Part shown: positions 8,479 to 18,857 of the stretch, piece by piece
Layout of the letters: each line of letters opens with the position of its first letter
Numbering within the stretch: the first letter of the stretch is position 1
Source of the DNA: an uncultured Caryophanales bacterium
Lineage (GTDB): Bacteria; Bacillota_I; Bacilli_A; RF39; UBA660
Direction: 5' to 3'
DNA: 64,000 bases
NCBI GenBank assembly: GCA_946412015.1
Contig: CAMKGA010000006.1
Coordinates: forward strand, 1 to 64,000
The notes under the pieces: model-generated
Database searches by the model: none
Told to the model about the DNA's origin: nothing
The model's input: only the letters and a program-made list of their open reading frames with translations
Position numbers and translations under genes: made by a program

Positions 8479-8538
8479 AATTTGACAAAATTATAATTTA
8501 ATGTATAATAGCACTTACATTTAGGGGGAAGAAATTAT

Positions 8539-9291
8539 ATGATATTATTTGATATTGATTATGGATTTGATGATGATACAAAATATAAAAACAAAATAGA
8601 AAATTTAAAAGTAAATGGAGAAAAATTTAATAAAAATAAAAACAAAAACTTTAAAGTATTAAAGTACGGATTAGAAACTATTTTACTTGGTGCTACAATA
8701 GGTGCTGCAATATCAAGTTTTAATTTTTTACGTGGTATAGGATTTAAACCTATTGCGTACAGTACTGATACATATAAAACTACAAAAGTTATAGAAACTA
8801 ATTATACAAAAGATGGCACTAGTAAAGATGAATATTATAAAAGAGATGTTAAAGATAGTGAAATATTAAGTATAAAGACTCCATATGAAATCGTAGATAA
8901 TAGTTTTAAAAGACAGGTATTTGAATTTAATACTACAAATTTAAGTAATTTAGAAAAAGAGTTTATAAAAGCTAATATTAAAAATCAAAGTGAATTATTA
9001 AACCAAGATTTTATTAATACATATATTGAAAACACTAAAAAATTAAATACAAAAAACGTTGAATATGCTCCTTATACTAATGAAGATTTTATTTATTCTG
9101 ATGATAATAATTATGAATTATCATATACATCTTATGTAAATGATAATAATGATATTAAGAATCAAGAAATTGGTGATTATGCAAATTTTGTAAATATAAC
9201 TAATTCTGCATTTACACTTTTATACTTATCATTATTTGGAACACCACTTATAAGATCAATCAAAAAAGAAGTAAAACAAAAAAGAAAATAA
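8539..9291 (+). CDS. uncharacterised membrane protein
   Basis: two hydrophobic segments; promoter TTGACA-16-TATAAT upstream. Confidence 0.6.
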   Translation: MILFDIDYGFDDDTKYKNKIENLKVNGEKFNKNKNKNFKVLKYGLETILLGATIGAAISSFNFLRGIGFKPIAYSTDTYKTTKVIETNYTKDGTSKDEYYKRDVKDSEILSIKTPYEIVDNSFKRQVFEFNTTNLSNLEKEFIKANIKNQSELLNQDFINTYIENTKKLNTKNVEYAPYTNEDFIYSDDNNYELSYTSYVNDNNDIKNQEIGDYANFVNITNSAFTLLYLSLFGTPLIRSIKKEVKQKRK

Positions 9292-9303
9292 TAGACAACT
9301 CTA

Positions 9304-9924
9304 TTATTTTTTTAATACCTTTTCATATACATTTTTTTTATTTTTTAAGCCATTTAAATTTACAATATATCTAATAACCTCTCCTACATTACTTACTTCT
9401 TTTAAATATTCATCTTCTATTAACTTTTCTTTATTTTTATCTCTAAAATATAATGTTTTAATTTTATTATTTCTTAAGTTATCACATATATTAGGATTAT
9501 CATCTATCATGATATCGATATTATTATCTATACAAGATTTAACTTTATCTTTAACCATAAATCTAATTTTATTAATATCAATACCATTATTATTAAATAA
9601 TGTAATAATTGCATCTTTTGTATTTTTTAAAAGACTACCTCGTGCAGTTATAAATTCATATTCATATCCCTCTAATTCAAAAAATTCAAGCATATTTTTA
9701 GCAAGCGGAATAAAGGGAGTTACATTTATTGTTGCATAAACTAAATAATTATTAATAAAATTATTTTTTTCATCTTTTGACCAATCATATCTATCTAAAT
9801 AACTAAATTTATTATTTATAGCACCACTTTTATTTAATATCAATAAATCATATAATTCAGCATAAGTATTCATAGTTCTTTCAAAATCTAAAATTACTCC
9901 ATCTATATCTATTCCTATTTTCAT
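9304..9924 (-). CDS. HAD-superfamily 5'-nucleotidase-like protein
   Basis: GIDIDGVILDFE, FITARGS, MIDDNPNIC. Confidence 0.75.
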   Translation of the reverse strand: MKIGIDIDGVILDFERTMNTYAELYDLLILNKSGAINNKFSYLDRYDWSKDEKNNFINNYLVYATINVTPFIPLAKNMLEFFELEGYEYEFITARGSLLKNTKDAIITLFNNNGIDINKIRFMVKDKVKSCIDNNIDIMIDDNPNICDNLRNNKIKTLYFRDKNKEKLIEDEYLKEVSNVGEVIRYIVNLNGLKNKKNVYEKVLKK

Positions 9925-9926
9925 AA

Positions 9927-11042
9927 TTACCTCTTAAAAGTTTTACTTTTTACCCAAGATGAACTAATATGACAATCTTCATAAAATGGTGCATCTACTG
10001 TATAACCAGTTAGCCATTTAATTACTCTAACATCAGATGTAGTAATTTCATCATCAATATGTATTATATTTCCACTGATATTACTACAATCTTCAGTAGG
10101 AAACTCACATATATTATTTTTTTTAAGAATACATTCGTGTTTCTTTTTATTAATTATTTCATATTTAAAAGGAATAATACTATCTAAATTATTATCAATT
10201 TTTAAATTATTTTTATAACTATTGCACTTGTCATACATTACACACTCTTTGCAATTTACCTCAGTAGGTCTATAATAATGAGCATTATAATCCCTATCTA
10301 GATTATGTACATAAGAAAATAAACAAGACGTTTTTCTAAATATTTTAACATTATACTCTTTAGCAAGACTTTCAAATAAAGTAACTACTTTATCATCAAT
10401 TATTTTTTTATGTCCAAATTTATATCCTGGATATGGTTTTAAATCAAGATTATTTTTCTTCCATACTTCAACACTAGATGGTTTCCCTTGTAAACCAGAA
10501 TATCCAATAGCTAAATTATATGAAGAAGCTAAGGATAATACTCTATTAAAAACATCTATTGAATCATTTACTCCATATATAATTGGTCTAAATTCAATTG
10601 AATATTTATAATTATTCCTTCTTTTTTTAATCTGTTTTAAATTATTTTCAAATCTTTCCATCGTATTACCATCTAAGGTAGAATCAATTCCAAATGTAGA
10701 AAATGCAATATGTAAATCAAGATTAAATTTCTCATCTGGAAATTTAGAAAAATCTCCTTTAGTAACTATTATTACGGGTCCTAAATGACCACTTGATTCT
10801 AATAATCTTAAATATTTAACTGTATTTTCTATTTGTAAAAGAGAATCTCCATAAAATAAATTAACAGCAACTGGAATATTTTTAAAATTATCATTAATAT
10901 CACTAGGAAGTACACTATAATGATTCTCAATATCAGCTTCTCCATTTAATCTACAATACTTACAATCATAACAAAATTTAAGTGAATCACCAAGTAAGTA
11001 AAATGATTTTGCAAATATAGCTAAATTAGTAATATCACACAT
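9927..11042 (-). CDS. putative radical-SAM-like Fe-S protein with CxxCxxC and distal Cys clusters
   Basis: FCYDCKYC; AVNLFYGDSLLQIENTVKYL barrel-like segment; CKECVMYDKC; translationally coupled to the HAD gene. Confidence 0.45.
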   Translation of the reverse strand: MCDITNLAIFAKSFYLLGDSLKFCYDCKYCRLNGEADIENHYSVLPSDINDNFKNIPVAVNLFYGDSLLQIENTVKYLRLLESSGHLGPVIIVTKGDFSKFPDEKFNLDLHIAFSTFGIDSTLDGNTMERFENNLKQIKKRRNNYKYSIEFRPIIYGVNDSIDVFNRVLSLASSYNLAIGYSGLQGKPSSVEVWKKNNLDLKPYPGYKFGHKKIIDDKVVTLFESLAKEYNVKIFRKTSCLFSYVHNLDRDYNAHYYRPTEVNCKECVMYDKCNSYKNNLKIDNNLDSIIPFKYEIINKKKHECILKKNNICEFPTEDCSNISGNIIHIDDEITTSDVRVIKWLTGYTVDAPFYEDCHISSSWVKSKTFKR

Positions 11043-11134
11043 ATTATCTCCTCCAAAACAATCATATCATAAACTATTAGCATTAAAATATATATATAAA
11101 TCATACTAGGTATAAAAAAAAGATATATATTATA

Positions 11135-12022
11135 TCAAATGCTTGTTAATGTATTAATAAAATTATTACAATCTTTAATCAATACATTATTTTTAAGTGT
11201 AATTATACCAAAATCTACCTTTTTATTTGGAACATTAAGATTAATTTTATATAACTCTTTTTTATTTAATTCTGATTGAACATACATATCAGTTACATAA
11301 CCTATTCCATATCCCATTTTTACAAAAGATATAAGCAAATTAGAACTTGCAATATTCATCTTAGGAATAATATTTAAATTATTTTCTTTAAAAAATAAAT
11401 CTATACTTTTTCTTGAATTAGAAGGATATTTTTGAACAAGTATATCATAATTTTCTAAATCTTTAACACAAATATTCTTTTTAGTTAATTTATTATATTT
11501 TTTACTTGCAACAAAAATATATTCCATACTACCAATCTTTTGATAATTTAAATCATAGTCTATATTATTTGGAAATTTACTTAAAATAAAATCTATTTCC
11601 CCTATCTTTAATTTTTTTATAAGATCATAAGTAGAATCAGTATGTATATCAAAAATAATATTAGGATACTTATCGTGATACTTTTCAATATAATCTATTA
11701 AGTATTCTTTTACAAGTGTTGTTGATATACCTATTTTTATTGTTGCACTATGACTATTTTTAACATCTTCTAAATCACTTTCTGCATCTAATATTAAATT
11801 TAAAGCATTCTTTACATTTAGAAATATCTTCTTACCATATTCATTTAAAATAACACCCTTTTTAGTTCTTATAAATAATTCTTCGCCTAATGCATATTCT
11901 AAATTTTTTATATGTTTAGTTACAGCAGGTTGCGAAATATTTAATACCTGACTTGCCTTAGTAATATTCTTTTCTTTTGCTACTACATAAAAAATTCTAT
12001 ATAATTCTAAATTAACCATCAT
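11135..12022 (-). CDS. LysR-family transcriptional regulator
   Basis: N-terminal HTH LYRIFYVVAKEKNITKASQVLNISQPAVTKHIKNLE. Confidence 0.93.
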   Translation of the reverse strand: MMVNLELYRIFYVVAKEKNITKASQVLNISQPAVTKHIKNLEYALGEELFIRTKKGVILNEYGKKIFLNVKNALNLILDAESDLEDVKNSHSATIKIGISTTLVKEYLIDYIEKYHDKYPNIIFDIHTDSTYDLIKKLKIGEIDFILSKFPNNIDYDLNYQKIGSMEYIFVASKKYNKLTKKNICVKDLENYDILVQKYPSNSRKSIDLFFKENNLNIIPKMNIASSNLLISFVKMGYGIGYVTDMYVQSELNKKELYKINLNVPNKKVDFGIITLKNNVLIKDCNNFINTLTSI

Positions 12023-12103
12023 AACCTCCAGTTATTGCAACAATAATTTATTTGTATTTTTATTATAATATAATTATTGATATAATGCAATTGGGAGGTA
12101 CTT

Positions 12104-12970
12104 ATGAGTAAAGAAGAAATTAAAAGATTACTAATGAACGGTAATACAAAGGAATATTCACATATGATAATATTTTGTGATACGTTTGATTATGAGGATT
12201 ATGCAGTATATGTTAAATACGATCAAGATGTTGAAAATGTAATAAAAGAAGAAAGAAAGCTAGGAAACATGATTAAAGTGATGGAAGTATATAATTATAA
12301 TCTAGATTTAGAGATGCAACTAAATGAATATAGAGCAAATCACATTGAACCTAAAATTAAAAAAGATGATAATAAAATTCATTCTGATAAAATTAAAAAA
12401 GCATTAGAGTTTGCTAAAGGAGCTCATTTAAATCAGATTAGAGCTGATGGATCACCTTATATTAATCATCCAATTAATGTAGCTGAAAATGTAAAAAAAT
12501 ATATAAAATCTAATGAATTAGATAATTTAATAATATGTGCATTATTACATGATACCATAGAGGATACTGATACAACATATTATGATATTGCTGATAACTT
12601 TGGTTATTTTGTTGCATCAATAGTACTAGAGCTTACAAATGATAAAGATATGAAAAATTTACTTGGTAAGACTAGATATTTACAAATAAAAATGAAAAAT
12701 ATGACTAACTTTGCTCTTGATATAAAATTATGTGATAGATTAAATAATGTAATGGATCTAGTTGTTGCACCTGAAGATTTTAGGGAAAAATATACAATTG
12801 AAACTATTGATATAATGAGCTATTTAACTAGAAATAGAAAACTTACTCAAACACAAAAAGAATTAATTAGTTTAATAAATAACGAAATAAAAAAGCAAAG
12901 AGAAAATACTAAAAAATATGAAAAAAAGGGTGAAGATTTTATTAAAATGTTAAAAAAATTAACAAAATAA
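12104..12970 (+). CDS. HD-domain (p)ppGpp hydrolase-like protein
   Basis: RADGSPYINHPINVAENV, ALLHDTIEDTDTT, LCDRLNNVMD. Confidence 0.8.
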   Translation: MSKEEIKRLLMNGNTKEYSHMIIFCDTFDYEDYAVYVKYDQDVENVIKEERKLGNMIKVMEVYNYNLDLEMQLNEYRANHIEPKIKKDDNKIHSDKIKKALEFAKGAHLNQIRADGSPYINHPINVAENVKKYIKSNELDNLIICALLHDTIEDTDTTYYDIADNFGYFVASIVLELTNDKDMKNLLGKTRYLQIKMKNMTNFALDIKLCDRLNNVMDLVVAPEDFREKYTIETIDIMSYLTRNRKLTQTQKELISLINNEIKKQRENTKKYEKKGEDFIKMLKKLTK

Positions 12971-12974
12971 AAGA

Positions 12975-13730
12975 CTATTTCAATTTATAAAATAGTCTTT
13001 TTGCATTATTATTTAAATTATTCTCCATACTATATTCATCCATACCTTTTAATGCACAAACCTTATTAAATACACATATTAAATCATCTATTTCATTATT
13101 AGATAAATATGGATAATCAGTTTCTATTAACAAATTATTTATATCGATATTCCTTACAACCTCTAATGACTTTTTAGCATTGCTTTTTAATATCATTGGT
13201 TCCACTGATACAAAGCCACCTAAATTAAGTATTTCATTTAGAATATCTAAATCAGGCTGAAATGAATGAAATACAAAACCATATTTAGGAATATATCTCT
13301 TTATTATTTCTAAACATAATTTATTTGCATATATTAAAGAATCTTTAGTAGTATTAGAATGTATTATAACAGGTAGCTTTAATTCATTAGCAAGTTTTAT
13401 ACTATATATAAATTTCTTTATCTGTATATCAATATTTTTATTAGTATCAATACCAGTTTCACCGATTGCAACCACTTTACTAATTTCACAGTTATCAATT
13501 AAATACTTTAATATATCAACACTTCCTTCATTTAGTTGATGAAGTCCTATTGTTGAATAAAATTTATTATTATTTAAACTTATACTAATTGCTTCTTTGC
13601 TAATATCATAATTAAGTCCTACATTAATTATTTTATCTATATTATTATTTTTATTAATATTAATTATTTCATCATTTAAATTATTTAAATCCTTACTATT
13701 ATAGTGAACATGTGTATCTATTAAATTCAT
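12975..13730 (-). CDS. TatD-family metal-dependent hydrolase
   Basis: LIDTHVHYNS, AIGETGID, HSFQPD, LIETDYPYL. Confidence 0.85.
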   Translation of the reverse strand: MNLIDTHVHYNSKDLNNLNDEIININKNNNIDKIINVGLNYDISKEAISISLNNNKFYSTIGLHQLNEGSVDILKYLIDNCEISKVVAIGETGIDTNKNIDIQIKKFIYSIKLANELKLPVIIHSNTTKDSLIYANKLCLEIIKRYIPKYGFVFHSFQPDLDILNEILNLGGFVSVEPMILKSNAKKSLEVVRNIDINNLLIETDYPYLSNNEIDDLICVFNKVCALKGMDEYSMENNLNNNAKRLFYKLK

Positions 13731-13734
13731 ATTA

Positions 13735-14412
13735 TCACCTTTTTAATTTATAGTATATTTTTGGTCCATATATTATATCATCTTTAATACTATACATATT
13801 TAAAATACTTTTTATATCATTATCTATTTTATCATTAAATGTATAGATATTATCCTGTACTTTATTTTTTATATCTCTATGGTTTGGTTTATGAAGATTT
13901 GATAATAATTCTATTGCATATCCTCTAAAATATTTAAAATTAGCTTCATTATAATTATTAGTTTCATAATATCCGTAGGATATATGAATATCAAAATCTA
14001 TATTAATTTCTTTTTTTAATATATTATAAATATTCATAATATCATCAACACTTATTGAATTTTTATAAACAGTAATTCCTACCATATCTCCAAACTTAAA
14101 TGGTTCTATCTTAAAACCAAATTCATTTTTTATAGGATTTGTCATATTTGGTGATAAGAATTCACATTTTTTATTATCTAAACATAAATATGAAAAATCA
14201 TCTTCTTCAATTAAAATTTTATTATTTAATTTAATTTCTTTTTTTCTCAAAATTAAATACATCATAGATATCATAAAATATAATTTTTTCTTAGCAATAC
14301 TTACATTATAATTATCCATCTTCTTAGAGTTTTTTATATCAAAAGTAAACGTTTCAAAAATACCATCATTTTGACATTTTAAAAACAGATTATTATACTC
14401 ATCATATGACAT
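13735..14412 (-). CDS. uncharacterised protein
   Basis: ORF downstream of infB. Confidence 0.5.
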   Translation of the reverse strand: MSYDEYNNLFLKCQNDGIFETFTFDIKNSKKMDNYNVSIAKKKLYFMISMMYLILRKKEIKLNNKILIEEDDFSYLCLDNKKCEFLSPNMTNPIKNEFGFKIEPFKFGDMVGITVYKNSISVDDIMNIYNILKKEINIDFDIHISYGYYETNNYNEANFKYFRGYAIELLSNLHKPNHRDIKNKVQDNIYTFNDKIDNDIKSILNMYSIKDDIIYGPKIYYKLKR

Positions 14413-14477
14413 AATATCACCAGATAATATTATACATAAATGCATTTTTTTTGTAAATAACAAAAGGTTTTATAACC

Positions 14478-16565
14478 TTATTTTACTTCAACCATTTCAT
14501 ATGCTTCTATGATATCATTAACTTTAATATCATTGAAATTAGTTATTGTAACACCACATTCTAAGCCCTTTTTAACTTCTTTAACTGAATCTTTTTCTCT
14601 TTGTAAAGATCCAATCTCACCATCATAAATTACTTTACTATCACGAATTACTCTCGCTTTAGAATTAGATTTGATAACACCATCTAATACATAAGAACCA
14701 GCAATAATACCAACTTTAGAAAACTTAAATAATTGTCTTACTTCTAAAGATCCAGTAACTTTTTCTTCATATGTTGGATCAAGTAATCCCTTCATGGCAT
14801 TTTCCATATCTTCAACTGCTTTATAAATAATATCATAAAGCCTAATTTCAACACCTTGATCCTTAGCATAATCTTTAATTGAATTATTTGGTCTAATATT
14901 AAATCCTATAATTATAGCATTAGATGCATTTGCAAGTACTATATCAGATTCAGTAATAGCACCTACACTACTTCTAATTACCTTAACTTTTACACCTTCT
15001 ACTTCAATCTTTTCTAAAGAGTTTTTAACAGCTTCTGCTGAACCATTTACATCTGCTTTTATAATTACATTTATCTCTTTAATACCATCTTGAATTTTAG
15101 AGAATATATCTTCTAGTGATACACTAACTTTAGTGTTTTTCTTTAGCTTTTCTTCTTCACGTCTAGCTTCACCAATACTTCTTGCTTGCTTTTCAGTTTC
15201 AAAAGCCATAAATTTATCACCAGCAGAAGGTATTTCATTAATTCCTGTAATTTCTACTGGTTGACTAGGCAATGCTTCTGTAATTTCCTCACCTTTATCA
15301 TTTTTTAAAGTTCTAATTTTACCAAATGATGTTCCAACTACAATTGGATCTCCTAGACGTAGTGTTCCATTTTGTACAAGCACTGTAACTTTAGCTCCTA
15401 CATGTTTATCAAGTGTTGCTTCAACTACAGATCCTATAGCATATCTTTTTGGATTAGCTTTAAAATCAGATATTTCTGCAACTAACAATATATTTTCAAG
15501 TAATTTATCTACACCTTCGCCAGTTTTAGCACTTATAGGAACACATATAGTATCCCCTCCCCATGCTTCTGGTGTTAATTCACATTCAGCAAGTTCTGTT
15601 AATACTTTATCTACATTAGCTCCAGGTTTATCAATTTTATTAATTGCAACTAGTATTGGTACATTAGCAGCTTTAGCATGATCTATAGCTTCTTTAGTTT
15701 GAGGCATAACACCATCATCAGCTGCAACAATTATAATTACTATATCAGTAATACTTGCACCTCTTGCACGCATTTCAGTAAATGCAGCATGTCCTGGTGT
15801 ATCAATAAATGTAATAGTCTCGCCATTATGTTTTACTTGATATGCACTAATAGCTTGAGTAATACCTCCAGCCTCACCAGATACTACATCTGTTTTACGT
15901 ATTGTATCTAAAAGCGTTGTTTTACCATGGTCAACATGACCCATAATAGTTACAACTGCCGGTCTTTTTTCTAAATCCTCTTCTTTATCATTAATTTCAA
16001 ATTCTTCAAATTTAGTTTCATCAATATCTTGTTTACGTTCTAACTTTTTATCATATTCTGATGCTATTAAAGCAGCATTATCAAAATCAATAACATTATT
16101 AACTGTAGCAAGAATTCCTATTGTAAATAATTTCTTTATAAGTACTGCTGGCTTTATATTTAACTCACGAGCAAGATCTCCTATTGTCATAGATTCTTTA
16201 TATATGATAATACCAGTCTTATCAACAGGAGAATTACTAATTAATTTCTCCTTATTTTTATACATTTCCTTTTTCTTTTTAGCTAATTCTTTTTTATTAT
16301 TCTTAACTTGCTTAATAGCTTTCTTAGGTTTATTATTATTAACAATTTCCTCTATTTTATTTTTTTCTTTTTCAATTAACTCATCTTCATAGAAATCATT
16401 ATCTTCTTCTTCATCTTGCATAATATCATTATCTAAAATAGTGATAGCCTCTTCATCCAACTCATCATCCTCACTTTTTACATCGATATTAAGCTTTTGA
16501 CACCTATCTAAAATTTGTTTAACTGTTTTGTTAACATCTTGAGCATATTCCAAAACACTCATCAT
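14478..16565 (-). CDS. infB: translation initiation factor IF-2
   Basis: [33 protein letters not shown]. Confidence 0.98.
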   Translation of the reverse strand: MMSVLEYAQDVNKTVKQILDRCQKLNIDVKSEDDELDEEAITILDNDIMQDEEEDNDFYEDELIEKEKNKIEEIVNNNKPKKAIKQVKNNKKELAKKKKEMYKNKEKLISNSPVDKTGIIIYKESMTIGDLARELNIKPAVLIKKLFTIGILATVNNVIDFDNAALIASEYDKKLERKQDIDETKFEEFEINDKEEDLEKRPAVVTIMGHVDHGKTTLLDTIRKTDVVSGEAGGITQAISAYQVKHNGETITFIDTPGHAAFTEMRARGASITDIVIIIVAADDGVMPQTKEAIDHAKAANVPILVAINKIDKPGANVDKVLTELAECELTPEAWGGDTICVPISAKTGEGVDKLLENILLVAEISDFKANPKRYAIGSVVEATLDKHVGAKVTVLVQNGTLRLGDPIVVGTSFGKIRTLKNDKGEEITEALPSQPVEITGINEIPSAGDKFMAFETEKQARSIGEARREEEKLKKNTKVSVSLEDIFSKIQDGIKEINVIIKADVNGSAEAVKNSLEKIEVEGVKVKVIRSSVGAITESDIVLANASNAIIIGFNIRPNNSIKDYAKDQGVEIRLYDIIYKAVEDMENAMKGLLDPTYEEKVTGSLEVRQLFKFSKVGIIAGSYVLDGVIKSNSKARVIRDSKVIYDGEIGSLQREKDSVKEVKKGLECGVTITNFNDIKVNDIIEAYEMVEVK

Positions 16566-16588
16566 AATAACACCCTCTTTCTATAAAT

Positions 16589-17014
16589 TTAGTTATACTT
16601 TATAATTGGAATCCCTACCTCTTTTACAAAGTCAAGTGTCAGTTCATCTTCAAAAGAACCACCACAGACTATTTTCTTTATACCTGCACTAACAAGCATT
16701 TTCGCACATATAGAACAAGGATAAGATGTAATATATATTACCCCACCATCAAGCGATTCACCACGTCTTGCAGCTTCACTAATAATCACTTGCTCAGCAC
16801 AAATATATCTACACAACTCACGTCTTTCGCCATGATGAAGATGGTATTTATCTCTAATACAACCTATTTCTGTGCAAGGTCTAATACCACCAACTTGATT
16901 GTTATATCCTTTCGCAATAATCTTATCATCCTTAACAACAACAGCTCCTACTTTTCTTCTTAAGCATGTTGACATTTCACTCTGTCTTATTGCTTCTTCC
17001 ATATATTTATCCAT
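16589..17014 (-). CDS. comEB: dCMP/cytidine deaminase, ComEB-like
   Basis: CAEQ...SYPCSICAKMLVSAGIKKIV zinc motif. Confidence 0.88.
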   Translation of the reverse strand: MDKYMEEAIRQSEMSTCLRRKVGAVVVKDDKIIAKGYNNQVGGIRPCTEIGCIRDKYHLHHGERRELCRYICAEQVIISEAARRGESLDGGVIYITSYPCSICAKMLVSAGIKKIVCGGSFEDELTLDFVKEVGIPIIKYN

Positions 17015-17272
17015 TTATTCTCCTATAATTTTTTCAAGTTCATCATATATTTCATTACTTATATTAGTTTCTAATACTCTATCTAAAATTTTATTATCTT
17101 TAGCTTTTTTTAATACGCTAATATCTTTTTTTATATAAGCACCCTTACCATTTTGCTTACCTGTTGTATCAACAAATACATTATCATATTTATCTTTAAC
17201 TATTCTTATTAAATCCTGCTTTTGATACCTTTCGCGAGTCACAACACACATACGCATTGGAATCTTTTTCAT
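17015..17272 (-). CDS. ylxR: YlxR (DUF448) family RNA-binding protein
   Basis: PMRMCVVTRERYQKQDLIRIV; position in nusA operon. Confidence 0.9.
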   Translation of the reverse strand: MKKIPMRMCVVTRERYQKQDLIRIVKDKYDNVFVDTTGKQNGKGAYIKKDISVLKKAKDNKILDRVLETNISNEIYDELEKIIGE

Positions 17273-18450
17273 TATTCTAAAATATTTATTCCTGCTTCTT
17301 TTACTTGTTCATATGTTTTAATTTCTAAATTATAATGTGTTAGGCGACTTGCAAGTTTTACATTAATTCCTTTTTTACCAATTGCAAGAGATAAATTTTC
17401 TTTATTTACAACAACCATTGTCTCTTTAGTCTTCTCATCAAGAACAAACACTTTTAAATCCTTAGCTGGAGCAAGTGCATTAGATATAAATGTTGCAGGA
17501 TCTTTACTATAAGCTACTATATCTATTTTCTCACCATTTAATTCACGTAGAATATTATTAATACGAGTCCCTTTCTCTCCTACACAAGCACCAACTGCAT
17601 CAATGTTAGGATTATCTGAATATACTGCAATCTTAGTTCTATTACCCGCATCACGTGCAACACTATAAACTATAACATCGCCATCACTAATTTCTGGAAT
17701 TTCAAGTTCAAATAATCTTGTAATAAATCCATAATATTTACGAGTAAGTAAAATTAAAGCTCCCTTTGAATTTATATCTACTTTACTAATATATGCTTTA
17801 ATATTAGAACCCATTTTAATTTTTTCACCAGGAATAATCTCAGTTTTTGGAAGTAATCCTTGAGTCTTACCAAAATCAATAAAGTAATTTTTCTCATCTT
17901 CCATATCAACTGTACCTGAAATTAATTCTCCTTCTTTATCTTCAAACATAGATGCAATATTATTTCTTTCTGCCTCTCTTATTTTTTGTACAAGGACTTG
18001 TTTAGCAGTAGCAGCTGCAACACGTCCAAAATCTGCAGGAGTTACTTCTTGTTCAATTGTATCACCCACATTAATAGATGGATCAATCTTTCTTGCATCC
18101 TCTAATGTTATATATAATTTTTCATTAAATACAAATGGACGATATCTTTCTTCTTCAGGTAAATCTTCTAAATTTTCATCATTTAATTCTTCTTCTGTTA
18201 ATTCAACTTCATCTTTAAATCCTTCATCAAGTGATTCTTTATGCTCTTTATCAAGTACAACAGTTTTAAAAGAATACATCTTAATTTCAGCAGTTTCACG
18301 ATTTAAATCAACTCTTGAATTAGGAAGCTTATATTGCTTTTTATAAGCACTATTTAAACCAAGTTCAATTGAATCATATAAATAATCTTTATCCATTCCT
18401 GATTCTTTTGAAAAAGTATCAATTGCTTTTTTTAACTCTTCACTATTCAT
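17272..18450 (-). CDS. nusA: transcription termination/antitermination factor NusA
   Basis: DAVGACVGEKGTRINNILRELNGEKIDIV, LAIGKKGINVKLASRLT. Confidence 0.96.
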   Translation of the reverse strand: MNSEELKKAIDTFSKESGMDKDYLYDSIELGLNSAYKKQYKLPNSRVDLNRETAEIKMYSFKTVVLDKEHKESLDEGFKDEVELTEEELNDENLEDLPEEERYRPFVFNEKLYITLEDARKIDPSINVGDTIEQEVTPADFGRVAAATAKQVLVQKIREAERNNIASMFEDKEGELISGTVDMEDEKNYFIDFGKTQGLLPKTEIIPGEKIKMGSNIKAYISKVDINSKGALILLTRKYYGFITRLFELEIPEISDGDVIVYSVARDAGNRTKIAVYSDNPNIDAVGACVGEKGTRINNILRELNGEKIDIVAYSKDPATFISNALAPAKDLKVFVLDEKTKETMVVVNKENLSLAIGKKGINVKLASRLTHYNLEIKTYEQVKEAGINILE

Positions 18451-18451
18451 C

Positions 18452-18706
18452 TTATTCACATCCCTTCTCTTTTGAACAAACATCAAGTATATAATTATCA
18501 CTTATTGGATCATTATCATCTAATATAGGATTAATTAACTTACTAACAACAACACAATCATCAATATCAATAATCCCGTTCTTATCAATGACAACCCTTA
18601 AAAAATTATTACCATCTTCATAAACATATTCTACTGAATCTAGTATATAATTATTCTCTTCAATTACATCCTTAATTAAATTTGTTACAACATCTTCTAC
18701 CTTCAT
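18452..18706 (-). CDS. rimP: RimP-like ribosome maturation factor, N-terminal domain only
   Basis: LRVVIDKNGIIDIDDCVVVSKLINPILD; directly upstream of nusA; 84 aa. Confidence 0.8.
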   Translation of the reverse strand: MKVEDVVTNLIKDVIEENNYILDSVEYVYEDGNNFLRVVIDKNGIIDIDDCVVVSKLINPILDDNDPISDNYILDVCSKEKGCE

Positions 18707-18725
18707 ATTACCTCCATATTACTTT

Positions 18726-18755
18726 AAAGAGTGGGAATCCCCACTCTTTTTCTTG
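18726..18755. promoter_or_regulatory. strong hairpin between the HerA-like gene and rimP
   Basis: AAAGAGTGGG...CCCACTCTTT. Confidence 0.5.
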
Positions 18756-18831
18756 CAACAAATAAATTATATCATAAAATTCATTAAATGTATAGCTTTT
18801 TATAGACTAACCGATATATTGTTATTTAAAT

Positions 18832-18857
18832 TTATAAAAAAAGAAAGCCTAAGCTTT
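18832..18857 (-). terminator. terminator of the HerA-like gene; stop codon lies in the hairpin
   Basis: GAAAGC TTAG GCTTTC TTTTTTT on minus strand. Confidence 0.8.

Noticed and set aside
18726-18755. Intrinsic terminator on the plus strand before rimP
   Set aside because: The plus-strand T-run is present but no plus-strand gene feeds it; retained as an unassigned leader hairpin only
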